Source: JAIOSM01 sp964565415 (GTDB lineage Bacteria; Desulfobacterota; Desulfobacteria; Desulfobacterales; Desulfobacteraceae). From it: 64,000 nt of DNA. The stretch lies in assembly GCA_964565415.1 (NCBI GenBank), contig CAZMEX010000002.1, positions 43,067 through 107,066 of the forward strand. The letters run 5' to 3'. Positions 52,871 through 61,359 of this stretch are shown piece by piece (position 1 is the stretch's first letter; each line of letters opens with the position of its first letter). Under the pieces are notes generated by a model that was not told the origin of the DNA, made no database searches, and worked only from the letters and a program-made list of their open reading frames with translations. The translations under genes and the position numbers were made by a program.

Positions 52871-54007
52871 TCATTTATTCCATACGGTCCGGTTTACATA
52901 ATCTGTGTAGCTTAAAATTATACGCAGTACTTTTTTAGAAACATTATCCACATCATAATCTGAAATTAATCGGAAACTTGAACTTTTATCCAAATGCTGA
53001 GCAACAACAACATCTATTGAGTCAAGCACCTTCTCTTTAAAAAGCCCGCACATTATAAGGGTACCCTCATCCATGCCTTCAGGTCTTTCATGGGCTTGTC
53101 TGATGGTAACCGCAGGAAACCCTAATATTGAGCTCTCTTCTGTTATGGTTCCGCTGTCGGAGATGACACACAAGGCATTCATCTGCAGAGCATTGTAATC
53201 AAAAAATCCCAGGGGCTTCATAAACCTGATTCTTTTATCAAAGTCATCTCTTCCTGATTTATCAATCTTTGCCCTTGTCCTGGGATGGGTAGATACAATT
53301 ATGGGTTTTTTATACGTTTTAGCCAGGGCATTTAATGTGTCTAATAAATCTGAAAAATTTTGTTTGGAATCAATATTCTCCTCGCGATGGGCGCTGATTA
53401 AAAAATAGTCTCTTTTTGATAATGCCAGATCTTTCAAAACAGTGGATTTTAAAATACTGTCAATATGGAAATCAAGCACCTCTTTCATGGATGAACCTGT
53501 CTTGATAATAGTTTCAGGTCGTATTCCTTCAGCAATCAAATAGCGTCGGGCATGCTCGGTTAGCGTCATATTGATATCACTTGTGTGGTCAACTATTTTT
53601 CGATTAATCTCTTCAGGGACTCTTTGATCAAAACAGCGGTTACCAGCTTCCATATGAAAAACTGGAATTTTTCTTCGTTTTGCTGATATAACTGATAAGC
53701 AGCTATTTGTATCACCATATAATAAAACCGCATCGGGTCTCTCTATTTCAAGAACATCATCGGCTTTGCTGATAATATTTCCTATTGTTTCTGCAGTAGT
53801 TTTTCCTGCAGAATCAAGAAAATAGTCAGGTTTCCTGATTCCAAGCTCCTTAAAAAAAATATCATTAAGCTCATAATCATAATTTTGACCTGTATGCACT
53901 AAGATATGATTGATATGATCAGTGAATTTATCTAATTCAGCAATAACTCTGCTTATTTTTATCAATTCAGGACGTGTTCCGACTATTGTCAAAATTTTCA
54001 GTGGCAT
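52871..54007 (-). CDS. fnlC: UDP-L-PneNAc 2-epimerase FnlC (WecB-like)
   Basis: The 378-residue product is a non-hydrolysing UDP-HexNAc 2-epimerase: ILTIVGTRPELIKISRVI at the start, VLVHTGQNYDYE, ADAVLLYGDTNSCL-type block (PDAVLLYGDTNSCLSVI), HMEAGNRCFDQRVPEEINRK, HREEN near residue 212 and SDSGTITEESSILGFPAVTIR. Length and the neighbouring fnlA and fnlB favour FnlC (WbjD), which makes UDP-L-FucNAc, over WecB, which makes UDP-ManNAc. The two cannot be separated by motifs alone. Confidence 0.84.
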   Translation of the reverse strand: MPLKILTIVGTRPELIKISRVIAELDKFTDHINHILVHTGQNYDYELNDIFFKELGIRKPDYFLDSAGKTTAETIGNIISKADDVLEIERPDAVLLYGDTNSCLSVISAKRRKIPVFHMEAGNRCFDQRVPEEINRKIVDHTSDINMTLTEHARRYLIAEGIRPETIIKTGSSMKEVLDFHIDSILKSTVLKDLALSKRDYFLISAHREENIDSKQNFSDLLDTLNALAKTYKKPIIVSTHPRTRAKIDKSGRDDFDKRIRFMKPLGFFDYNALQMNALCVISDSGTITEESSILGFPAVTIRQAHERPEGMDEGTLIMCGLFKEKVLDSIDVVVAQHLDKSSSFRLISDYDVDNVSKKVLRIILSYTDYVNRTVWNK

Positions 54008-54020
54008 CAGTACCCCTTTG

Positions 54021-55043
54021 TTATTGATTCTCTTTCTCTTTTAAGGCTTCCTGCACATAACTCAATGACAGAAGTAATTTTTTTATTTTATCCACACTTA
54101 ATCTTGCAGTATTGTGGGAAGTATAATCTTTTTCAATGGAGAGTATATTTTCTCCTTTAATAAAATATTTATCATAATTCAAATCTCGACTGTCAGGTCT
54201 GAGTCTCAAATAATCACCAAGGTCTTCAGCATTTGCAAGCTCTTCTCTGCTCACTAGGGTTTCAAATTTTTTCTCACCATGTCTTGTACCAATTATCTCA
54301 ACCTTATTGTCTGCATTAAATATTTGTTTAAGTGCTGAAGTGAGGTCAGATATTGTTGCTCCAGGTGCTTTCTGGACAAAAATATCTCCCTGGTTTGCAT
54401 GGCTGAATGCAAAAAGAACAAGCTCAACTGCCTGGTCAAGGGACATCATGAACCTTGTCATGTCAGGGTCAGTAATAGTCAATGGTTTGCCTTCAAGAAT
54501 CTGCCTGATAAAAAGCGGAATCACAGACCCGCGGGAAGCCATGACATTCCCATACCTTGTAGCACATAAAAGAGTATTGCTGTTACCAACACTCCTTGAG
54601 CGGGCAACCATGACTTTTTCACTCATTGCCTTTGTCATGCCCATTACATTTATAGGATAAACTGCCTTGTCAGTACTTAATACTATAACTTTCTTAACTC
54701 TGTTTGCTATGGCGGCATTCAATACATTTTCAGTTCCAAGGATATTTGTTTTTACAGCCTGTATGGGATGAAATTCACAGGATGGCACCTGTTTTAAAGC
54801 AGCAGCGTGGAACAGATAATCTACATTGTTCAAAGCTTTATTAATACTTGCATAATCCCTGACATCACCAATATAATATTTCACTTTGGCATTGGGTAAT
54901 TTATGGCGCATATCATCCTGCTTTTTTTCATCCCGGCTGAAAATCCTGATTTCCTTTATATTTGTTGCAAGGAAACGGCTTAAAACTGCATTACCAAAAG
55001 ATCCTGTCCCGCCTGTTATCAATAACACTTTATTATTAAACAT
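54021..55043 (-). CDS. fnlA: UDP-GlcNAc 4,6-dehydratase/5-epimerase FnlA (CapE/WbjB-like)
   Basis: This 340-residue soluble SDR begins UDP-L-FucNAc synthesis: it dehydrates UDP-GlcNAc and epimerises C5. It has VLLITGGTGSFGNAVLSRFL at the N-terminus, FSRDEKKQDDMRHKL, FHAAALKQVPSCEFHP, STDKAVYPINVMGMTKAMSEK with the Met-Lys catalytic pair and RYGNVMASRGSVIPLF. It lacks the membrane part seen in the second dehydratase of the cluster, so the locus has two separate UDP-GlcNAc dehydratases for two different deoxy sugars. The length matches FnlA/CapE (about 344). It leads the fnlA-fnlC-fnlB-wbuB block. Confidence 0.9.
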   Translation of the reverse strand: MFNNKVLLITGGTGSFGNAVLSRFLATNIKEIRIFSRDEKKQDDMRHKLPNAKVKYYIGDVRDYASINKALNNVDYLFHAAALKQVPSCEFHPIQAVKTNILGTENVLNAAIANRVKKVIVLSTDKAVYPINVMGMTKAMSEKVMVARSRSVGNSNTLLCATRYGNVMASRGSVIPLFIRQILEGKPLTITDPDMTRFMMSLDQAVELVLFAFSHANQGDIFVQKAPGATISDLTSALKQIFNADNKVEIIGTRHGEKKFETLVSREELANAEDLGDYLRLRPDSRDLNYDKYFIKGENILSIEKDYTSHNTARLSVDKIKKLLLSLSYVQEALKEKENQ

Positions 55044-55067
55044 AAATAGCCTTTTCAGATAAATCCA

Positions 55068-56201
55068 TTACAACCCATGAATAAATTGTTGCTGTACCTC
55101 AAAATACTTCCTGGCAGAGGCATCCCATGTATAAAACTTTTTACAAAATTGTTTCAAATTATCACCCTTTTCAGCCAACCCATTGGTGTGAAATAACATT
55201 TTTTCAATACCTGATTTAACACCTTCTATTGTTGCAGGAACAACTGTACCACCATTGATATCATCAATTTCATCAAACCCGCACTGGTCAGTAATAACAA
55301 CTGGTGTACCTGTTATTCCTGCCTCTAAAACAACAATAGACATGGCCTCCTGCCTTGATGGGATCACAACCAGATCAGCAGCATGATATGCCTTTGATTT
55401 CTCCTGCCCGCCAATATATCCTGCAAATTTTATATCATCGCGGTTTCCTGACTTTTTAACAGCTGTTTCCATTTTTGCCCTCATGCCTTCATCGGGTCCA
55501 ACAATTACAAGTTGATAATTTTTAACTTTTTCCTTTAAATCGATAAATGCATCTATCAAAATATCAGGACCTTTAATGTAGTTTAATCTACCAAGAAACA
55601 AAATCATTTTTTTACTGATATTAAATTTATTCTTTATAAACTCATTGTCCTGGTATTTATAATCTTCATGGTTAATTCCATTGGGGATCAAAACAATCTT
55701 GTTTTTCTGCACTTGATAGGGATAAAAATCAGACCGCTCTTTTCTGGTTATGGCTAGGCAATTATCTGCATTTTGAACTATTTTTTTCCCAATCAATAAA
55801 TTATACATATTTTTAAAAAACTTAGAACGACCATAAACCGGAAGCGCTCCTGCCGGGCAAACAGTATAGGGTTTATTAAACTTTCTGATATAGTAATATA
55901 CCAGGGCATTTATTAAAGTCCAATGCCCCATTAAATGAATCATATCTGAATTTTTAACAGCATCCCCCAGGGCACTAAAATTAAAACCAGGTATATAAAA
56001 CCGTCTGTTAATACATCTAAGAAGTATCAAATTAACTCCCTTAAGATTCAGCTTTAATTCAGTTGTAATTCCCATATCCAATGTTAATAAACTCACTTCA
56101 CAACCCAATCGGGAGAGAGCTTTTGCAATTTGAACACTCCTTTCAGCAGTGCCGCCGCCCCGGACCGGGTCTATTGACATATTTACATGGAGTATCTTCA
56201 T
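55068..56201 (-). CDS. GT4 family glycosyltransferase
   Basis: This GT-B glycosyltransferase of about 377 residues has an N-terminal acceptor domain (ILHVNMSIDPVRGGGTAERSV) and a C-terminal donor domain with LFLGRLNYIKGPDILIDAF, VIVGPDEG, FAGYIGGQEKSKAYHAADL and the EX7E-type site PSRQEAMSIVVLEAGITGTPVV. It adds one sugar of the O-unit at the cytoplasmic face; donor and acceptor are unknown. I chose the ATG at 56201, 1 nt after the stop of the upstream gene; a TTG six codons earlier would overlap that gene by 17 nt. Confidence 0.85.
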   Translation of the reverse strand: MKILHVNMSIDPVRGGGTAERSVQIAKALSRLGCEVSLLTLDMGITTELKLNLKGVNLILLRCINRRFYIPGFNFSALGDAVKNSDMIHLMGHWTLINALVYYYIRKFNKPYTVCPAGALPVYGRSKFFKNMYNLLIGKKIVQNADNCLAITRKERSDFYPYQVQKNKIVLIPNGINHEDYKYQDNEFIKNKFNISKKMILFLGRLNYIKGPDILIDAFIDLKEKVKNYQLVIVGPDEGMRAKMETAVKKSGNRDDIKFAGYIGGQEKSKAYHAADLVVIPSRQEAMSIVVLEAGITGTPVVITDQCGFDEIDDINGGTVVPATIEGVKSGIEKMLFHTNGLAEKGDNLKQFCKKFYTWDASARKYFEVQQQFIHGL

Positions 56202-56202
56202 A

Positions 56203-57171
56203 TTATTTATTTTTTTCAAACCCTACACGTTCAACCATTGATTCCATTCGGGATACAATTTTTCTCTTCCTATTAAATACAATCCCCCATTTATTTATGT
56301 CAAATAAACTTTTACCAATATCAATAAAACTTCCCAGGGGGTCTGTTTTCAAATTTTCCCTCACCTTCACCCTCCAGCACCATGTTTCTATCAAACCTGT
56401 ATCCAATATGATACCCTCTGCTTTTTTCATCAGCTGCTCTTGCAGATCCCAGGTAAGAGCCGTAATTTCAACTCTGTTTTTTTTCCAGAAGAAATGTTCA
56501 AATAATGAAAAAAAACATGATCTGGTGCTGGATTTCAGTTGAACCATGGACATGTTTTTACTATGTTTTCTAAGTTTAATAATTGGATATGGCAAATTGT
56601 GAAATTTAATTCCTTTACGCAATAATCTCAACCAGAGGTCATAATCTTCAGCAGCTTGAAATCTCTTGCCATAACCTCCCAGGGAGCTTAAGATATCTTT
56701 TCTTATCACCACGGCAGGATGGATAATGGGATTAAAAAAACTCTCCAGGCAGTGGGAAATATCATCATGGTGTTCAGGCATGCTGATACTCTTCCTGATT
56801 TTCCCAGTTTCATCAATCAAATAAGCACCACCTGCCACAACTCCAACATCAGGGTGCCCCTTTAAAAAAGAGATCTGATTTTTTAATCTTCCTTCCAGGC
56901 AGATATCATCATTGTCAAACCTTGCAATCACTTCTCCTTTTGCCACAGCCAACCCATAATTCAAGCCATCAATCAAACCTGAATGGTTACGGCGATGCAG
57001 CTTGATTCTTGAATCTTTAAATTGTGAAACAATTTCAGCAGATTTATCAGTGGATCCATCATCTATGACAAGCAGTTCAAAATTTTCATAGCTCTGGTTA
57101 AGGACGCTTTCAATGGCATCTTTGATATACTCTTCAGAGTTAAATAGAGGTACTAAAACAGATACTAGCAT
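56203..57171 (-). CDS. GT2 family glycosyltransferase
   Basis: The 322-residue product is a GT-A enzyme: VSVLVPLFNSEEYIKDAIESVL, LLVIDDGSTDKSAEIV, then AKGEVIARFDNDDICLEGRL with the metal-binding DxD, AAEDYDLWLRLLRKG as the catalytic-base region near residue 175. The C-terminal 100 residues are basic and hydrophobic without a clear membrane span. It should add one hexose or HexNAc to the lipid-linked O-unit. Specificity is not readable from sequence. Confidence 0.87.
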   Translation of the reverse strand: MLVSVLVPLFNSEEYIKDAIESVLNQSYENFELLVIDDGSTDKSAEIVSQFKDSRIKLHRRNHSGLIDGLNYGLAVAKGEVIARFDNDDICLEGRLKNQISFLKGHPDVGVVAGGAYLIDETGKIRKSISMPEHHDDISHCLESFFNPIIHPAVVIRKDILSSLGGYGKRFQAAEDYDLWLRLLRKGIKFHNLPYPIIKLRKHSKNMSMVQLKSSTRSCFFSLFEHFFWKKNRVEITALTWDLQEQLMKKAEGIILDTGLIETWCWRVKVRENLKTDPLGSFIDIGKSLFDINKWGIVFNRKRKIVSRMESMVERVGFEKNK

Positions 57172-57183
57172 TAACTATTCCCA

Positions 57184-58101
57184 TTATTCTAAAGGTTCCT
57201 GCAACCATTGCCAATACAGACCAAGCCCATCCTCAATGGATACAGATGGACTCCAGTTAAAAGCTTGTTTGGCTTTTGTAATATCCAATACTATCTGTTT
57301 CACGTCAAATGCACGTTCTGCATGATATTTGACCATTGGTGAGATACCTGTCACCGCTGTAATTTTTATTACAAGATCATTTAAGGAACAGCCTTGACCC
57401 ATGCCTGCATTATAAATTCCAGTCTTCTTTGAAATCCCTGCCTTTACACAAAGATCAATCAAATCAGATATGTATATATAATCTCTGACATTTGAGCCGT
57501 CACCCCAGATATTAATATTCTCTCCAAGTTTTATGTGATTAAAAAATGTAGTTATTACTCCCTGGACACCAATGTGCCCCTGCCCTGGACCAAAAGGATT
57601 GGACGGGCGAAGAATTATTGGGCTTAAACCATATAGATTTTGGAACATTACAAGATAATTTTCAATTGTATTTTTAACTATCCCGTAAGAACAAAGCGGG
57701 CTTATTGGATGGATCTCAGAGACTATATCTTGAGCAGGGTTCCCATAAACTGTACCACCCGAAGATAAATAAACAATTTTTTGAATATCAAGCTTGTCCA
57801 TATTTTCAAGTAACCTGATTGTTGCAATAAGATTACCCTCTATATCAGAAACAGGGTCCAGATTTGAAGTGCCTGGCAAAGATGTACTGATAAGATGGTA
57901 TACTACATCAATACCATGGAGTGCCTTAAAGATTTTATCACTGTCTGAAAAGCTGCCACAATGGAACTCTATATCTGATACAAGATGATCTAACTTATCT
58001 GAAGAGTTATCAAAAACCCGAACTGATATTTTGCTTTTTAATAATGCTTTAACAAGGTGAGACCCGATAAATCCATTACCGCCCAGAACTAAAGCTTTCA
58101 T
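57184..58101 (-). CDS. NAD-dependent sugar epimerase (GalE-like extended SDR)
   Basis: This 305-residue extended SDR has LVLGGNGFIGSHLVKALL, DVVYHLISTS, VYLSSGGTVYGNP and the YxxxK pair in CSYGIVKNTIENYL, then RPSNPFGPGQ, IWGDGSNVRDYIYISDL. This set is typical of UDP-glucose/UDP-HexNAc 4-epimerases and related nucleotide-sugar enzymes. The usual Ser in the catalytic triad is represented by SSGG. It probably supplies UDP-Gal, UDP-GalNAc or a similar donor to the adjacent transferases. The exact sugar is unknown. Confidence 0.82.
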   Translation of the reverse strand: MKALVLGGNGFIGSHLVKALLKSKISVRVFDNSSDKLDHLVSDIEFHCGSFSDSDKIFKALHGIDVVYHLISTSLPGTSNLDPVSDIEGNLIATIRLLENMDKLDIQKIVYLSSGGTVYGNPAQDIVSEIHPISPLCSYGIVKNTIENYLVMFQNLYGLSPIILRPSNPFGPGQGHIGVQGVITTFFNHIKLGENINIWGDGSNVRDYIYISDLIDLCVKAGISKKTGIYNAGMGQGCSLNDLVIKITAVTGISPMVKYHAERAFDVKQIVLDITKAKQAFNWSPSVSIEDGLGLYWQWLQEPLE

Positions 58102-58135
58102 TTGGCACCCACAAATAATTTTATTTTTATTTTTA

Positions 58136-59014
58136 TCATATAGTAACCCATGAAGAGGGAATTATGTCCCTGGCAGACAACTCATCATATTTAAACCATT
58201 TTTCAGGTGCAACAACAATTTTCTCCCTGTTGGAATTAAGCCAGGCCCCCCACCAGCTAAATGAGCTGTTTGCAATTATATTATGTCTGCACAAACTCAT
58301 AAGGTGCATATCATTATGACTGTTAAGACCCTTGTTATGATTGATAAATTTATGTTCATTTCTGATTTTTAAGTTTTTCTTTACCCACTCAATATCATCG
58401 GAAAAAATAAAATAGATTGGATTGGACAATTTAGAATCAAAATAATCCATTGCTCTGGTATAATAATCAACAGTACAATTTGAGTGCACTGAATCTGCAT
58501 TGGTAATATAATCACCCCGTCGAATATGCAGGCTGACAGAATTTGAAGATAGTATCTGTTTTGCAATCATTAAATTTTGATCAGTCAGTTTTTGTCTGAA
58601 TTTGAAATCCTTTCTGATTATCTCTTTAATATCTTTAAAGTAATTTTCCGACTGCCAATAACCAGACAAATAACAATCAGACGGCAAAAACTCAACAGCT
58701 TTATTAAAAGTTAACCCATCCTCAATAAAGAAATTTTTACCCCCCAGAAACTTAAATCCTTTAGAAGTAATTATTTTCATACCAACTCTGGAATGTCTCC
58801 ATCCCAGGAGATCTCTTAACTGTTTTTTTGATGCCAGGTTTAAAGATTTAATAAAAACCCGATCAAGTTCAAAACCATTATGCATCCCATGATATTGAAA
58901 CAATCTTGTATCAAGCAGTAATTTAGTATTATTTTTCAAGGCAATATGCTTTCCCATGGCATATTGAAACATTTGATTGCCCAACCCGCCTTTTATACAT
59001 GCAATAATAGTCAT
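58136..59014 (-). CDS. Alpha-1,2-fucosyltransferase (GT11)
   Basis: The 292-residue product has the GT11 motifs in order: IACIKGGLGNQMFQYAMGKH (GGLGNQM at residues 9-15), the donor-binding VSLHIRRGDYITN near residue 158 and NSSFSWWGAWLN near residue 255. These match bacterial alpha-1,2-fucosyltransferases such as WbwK or FutC, which use GDP-L-fucose. No gmd or fcl gene lies in the window, so GDP-fucose must be made from genes elsewhere, or the donor differs. An alpha-1,2-linked fucose at the O-unit branch is the likely outcome. Confidence 0.88.
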   Translation of the reverse strand: MTIIACIKGGLGNQMFQYAMGKHIALKNNTKLLLDTRLFQYHGMHNGFELDRVFIKSLNLASKKQLRDLLGWRHSRVGMKIITSKGFKFLGGKNFFIEDGLTFNKAVEFLPSDCYLSGYWQSENYFKDIKEIIRKDFKFRQKLTDQNLMIAKQILSSNSVSLHIRRGDYITNADSVHSNCTVDYYTRAMDYFDSKLSNPIYFIFSDDIEWVKKNLKIRNEHKFINHNKGLNSHNDMHLMSLCRHNIIANSSFSWWGAWLNSNREKIVVAPEKWFKYDELSARDIIPSSWVTI

Positions 59015-59020
59015 ACTTGT

Positions 59021-59707
59021 TCACTTTTTGATGGCAACACAATGCCATCCAAAACATGCAAGGTCAGATGCCTTAGTGCCTCCCCGAAACTTGAAATACA
59101 CCATGCTTAAAACACCAATCACATAGGCAAAGGGCCATGCCCAGTCACCATGGGATCGGGCTTTACCTCCTAAACGCATAAGCTCTTGCTGACAATACAT
59201 GAACCAGTCACCATTGGGAACAAGTTCCTCAATTTCAAACCCGCAATGCTCAAGATGATACTCATACCAGTAACGACTGAAACCAGTGCAATAATGGTAG
59301 GGAGCAAAATGTACCAAGGAGGCAAAGGGCGCTGTCAAAATCAATTTGCCCCGGGGCTTGAGTAAACGCATAAATTCATCCAGAGCTTTGGTTGGGTCAG
59401 GCACATGCTCAAGAACTTCACTGCAGAGGATAATATCAAAAGATTTGTCCGGCTCTGGAATATCTGTAATATCACATACCAGATCAATGAGAGTTGTATC
59501 CCACTTGTCAGTTTGCAGCCCTTTGCCGTCACCAACACCTTCATACTGACAAAAATCCTGGGAAACATAAGTCAAATGGCTGCACAATGATTGATGCTGC
59601 ATCTCTCCTGCTCCTGCATCAAGCAACCGCAGTCCCCTTGGAATATCTAAAAGTGTCTTTTTAAGCCATGCCTGACGATTCTCATCATTAATATTCTTAT
59701 AAAACAT
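59021..59707 (-). CDS. SAM-dependent methyltransferase (class I)
   Basis: This 228-residue enzyme has the class I SAM motifs: RLLDAGAGEMQHQ near residue 30, LVCDITDIPEPDKSFDIILCSEVLEHVPDPTKALDEFMRLLKPRGKLILTAP (in part, residues 77-125) and a C-terminal membrane-leaning stretch. It is intact. Placed among glycosyltransferases it probably methylates a sugar of the O-unit or caps the chain, but small-molecule methylation cannot be excluded. It is followed by two further methyltransferase-fold genes upstream in the operon. Confidence 0.82.
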   Translation of the reverse strand: MFYKNINDENRQAWLKKTLLDIPRGLRLLDAGAGEMQHQSLCSHLTYVSQDFCQYEGVGDGKGLQTDKWDTTLIDLVCDITDIPEPDKSFDIILCSEVLEHVPDPTKALDEFMRLLKPRGKLILTAPFASLVHFAPYHYCTGFSRYWYEYHLEHCGFEIEELVPNGDWFMYCQQELMRLGGKARSHGDWAWPFAYVIGVLSMVYFKFRGGTKASDLACFGWHCVAIKK

Positions 59708-59734
59708 GATTATTCCTTACAATCTATGTGCACT

Positions 59735-60520
59735 TTATAGTTTAACAAAAATAAAAATCCCCAACGAATACTGCTTTCTTGCCAATTTCGAAAATTGTGC
59801 TTTATCAAAGGCAGATGATTTAATTTTGCCATTCTGCTCTACTAGAGTAAGTTCTGATAATTCAAGTAAATTATCTTTAGCTAATTTGACAATAACAGAT
59901 GGATCAAAAACTCGATTGGCATTGAACTCAACCCTGCTTATCCCCAGGGGAACAGACAGGTAAAAAGTTCCTCCGGTCTTAAGTAAGGCTGCCATATTAA
60001 CAAACCCATGTATAAATCCATCTGGAACAATTGGGTCACCATAACGCCCCAGTCCAAAATGTTCTAAAGCATGCAGACAGGAGAGAGAATCACAATAATC
60101 TTTTTTTCCCCCCAGAGGTTTTAAAAAATCTGCCTGCTTAAATACTATATTTGGAATTTGAGTAGAAATGGGTCTCACATCAAACACTTCGATTTTTCGA
60201 AAACTTGCCACATGGGCTACAAACCCATCCACTCTGGAACCAATATCCACATGTCGATCAGGGGCAGCCTTAAAAATTTTTCTTGCCACAAACAGATCCT
60301 GCAAAAAATACTCATCCCTGGTTGTCCCCCCCTCCTCATACCAGTCATGCAAACAAGGCTGAAACTTTATTTGTCCTGAATATTCTCTTTTGAAACAGAG
60401 AAAATCACGGATATACCTGGGAGTTGAAGAGAAAAAGTAAAACAGTTTTACAGGATCAATGCCAACCTGGGTGCTTAAAAAAAAGTAGATGCGCAGAAGG
60501 AGCCTTTTAAACTTCATCAC
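59735..60520 (-). CDS. DUF268 family protein (methyltransferase-like)
   Basis: The 261-residue product resembles DUF268 proteins, which are often found in polysaccharide clusters and have a Rossmann-like methyltransferase core of unproven activity. Visible parts are a basic, hydrophobic N-terminus, HDWYEEGGTTRDEYFLQDL, HVDIGSRVDGFVAHV as the glycine-rich loop, SLSCLHALEHFGLGRYGDP and a GGTFYLSVP strand. It overlaps the FkbM-like gene by 4 nt. Whether it binds SAM is uncertain, as the glycine loop differs from the consensus. The role in O-antigen modification is inferred from context. Confidence 0.75.
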   Translation of the reverse strand: MMKFKRLLLRIYFFLSTQVGIDPVKLFYFFSSTPRYIRDFLCFKREYSGQIKFQPCLHDWYEEGGTTRDEYFLQDLFVARKIFKAAPDRHVDIGSRVDGFVAHVASFRKIEVFDVRPISTQIPNIVFKQADFLKPLGGKKDYCDSLSCLHALEHFGLGRYGDPIVPDGFIHGFVNMAALLKTGGTFYLSVPLGISRVEFNANRVFDPSVIVKLAKDNLLELSELTLVEQNGKIKSSAFDKAQFSKLARKQYSLGIFIFVKL

Positions 60521-61359
60521 ATCACCTTAGAGTCACAGAATATAAAATTATAAACATTAAATTCAAATTCCCCTTTTGAAGCCAGAACAACCTCATCCAT
60601 TGTTATCTGTTTCATACCCTTGTCAGCACAATATGCTTTATAGCCATGCCTGAAAAACAGGTGAAATGTCTCTTTTAAATTTGGATTAATCCCAACACTG
60701 TCTGGCTGGTTTTCAGTTGTTGTTATCTCTACCATCCAGATGGGTTTCTTCTCTTGTGCAAGTATTTTTTCTGCACCTTCAAGCATCCATTTTTCAGCAC
60801 CTTCAATATCAACCAGAATAAATACTTTTTTATCAGATAATTTATCACCAAGGATATTATCCAATGTATTTGAAGGGGCTAAAGTCACATAATCTTCAGG
60901 TACGCCTGCCCAGCCTTTTAAAATGGAAGCACCTGTACCGCCGCCGTATATATCAAGTACACCCGCACAATTTGACAATGCCACAGGAAAAATTTCAATA
61001 CCATTAAAATTATTGATTTTAATGTTTTGACACAGGTAATGCAAATTTTGCTGCATTGGCTCAAATGCAATTACAGATTTTCCCATGCTTAACCCATGGC
61101 AGCAATAATAACCGATGTTGGCTCCAATATTTACCAGAACATCCACATCACCAAGTATTTTCCTGACAATTTCTGTCTCTTCAGGCTCAAAAAGCCCCTC
61201 GGACATTAATTCATTACCAGCCAGCTTAAAACCCCATGGTGTCATCAAAGGCTTCTTTATTGAGAAGTGATCCCGCAAGATTCTATATAATTTAACTATG
61301 CCAGGAAAATGCCCTGCCACAGGTTTTACACATGAGATTAACCAACTGAATTTAGACAA
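60517..61359 (-). CDS. FkbM-family methyltransferase
   Basis: The product of about 280 residues carries the FkbM fold: VLVNIGANIGYYCCHGLSMG, VIAFEPMQQNLHYLCQNIKIN, VFILVDIEGAEKWMLEGAEKIL and a C-terminal MVEITT strand. FkbM members usually O-methylate sugars. I start it at the TTG at 61359 because AAGGA lies about 7 nt before it and the frame then overlaps the wzx stop by only 8 nt. A longer frame from an ATG at 61470 would run deep into wzx and adds residues that look like a wrong-frame translation of it. It is linked to the DUF268 gene by a 4-nt overlap. Confidence 0.82.
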   Translation of the reverse strand: MSKFSWLISCVKPVAGHFPGIVKLYRILRDHFSIKKPLMTPWGFKLAGNELMSEGLFEPEETEIVRKILGDVDVLVNIGANIGYYCCHGLSMGKSVIAFEPMQQNLHYLCQNIKINNFNGIEIFPVALSNCAGVLDIYGGGTGASILKGWAGVPEDYVTLAPSNTLDNILGDKLSDKKVFILVDIEGAEKWMLEGAEKILAQEKKPIWMVEITTTENQPDSVGINPNLKETFHLFFRHGYKAYCADKGMKQITMDEVVLASKGEFEFNVYNFIFCDSKVM

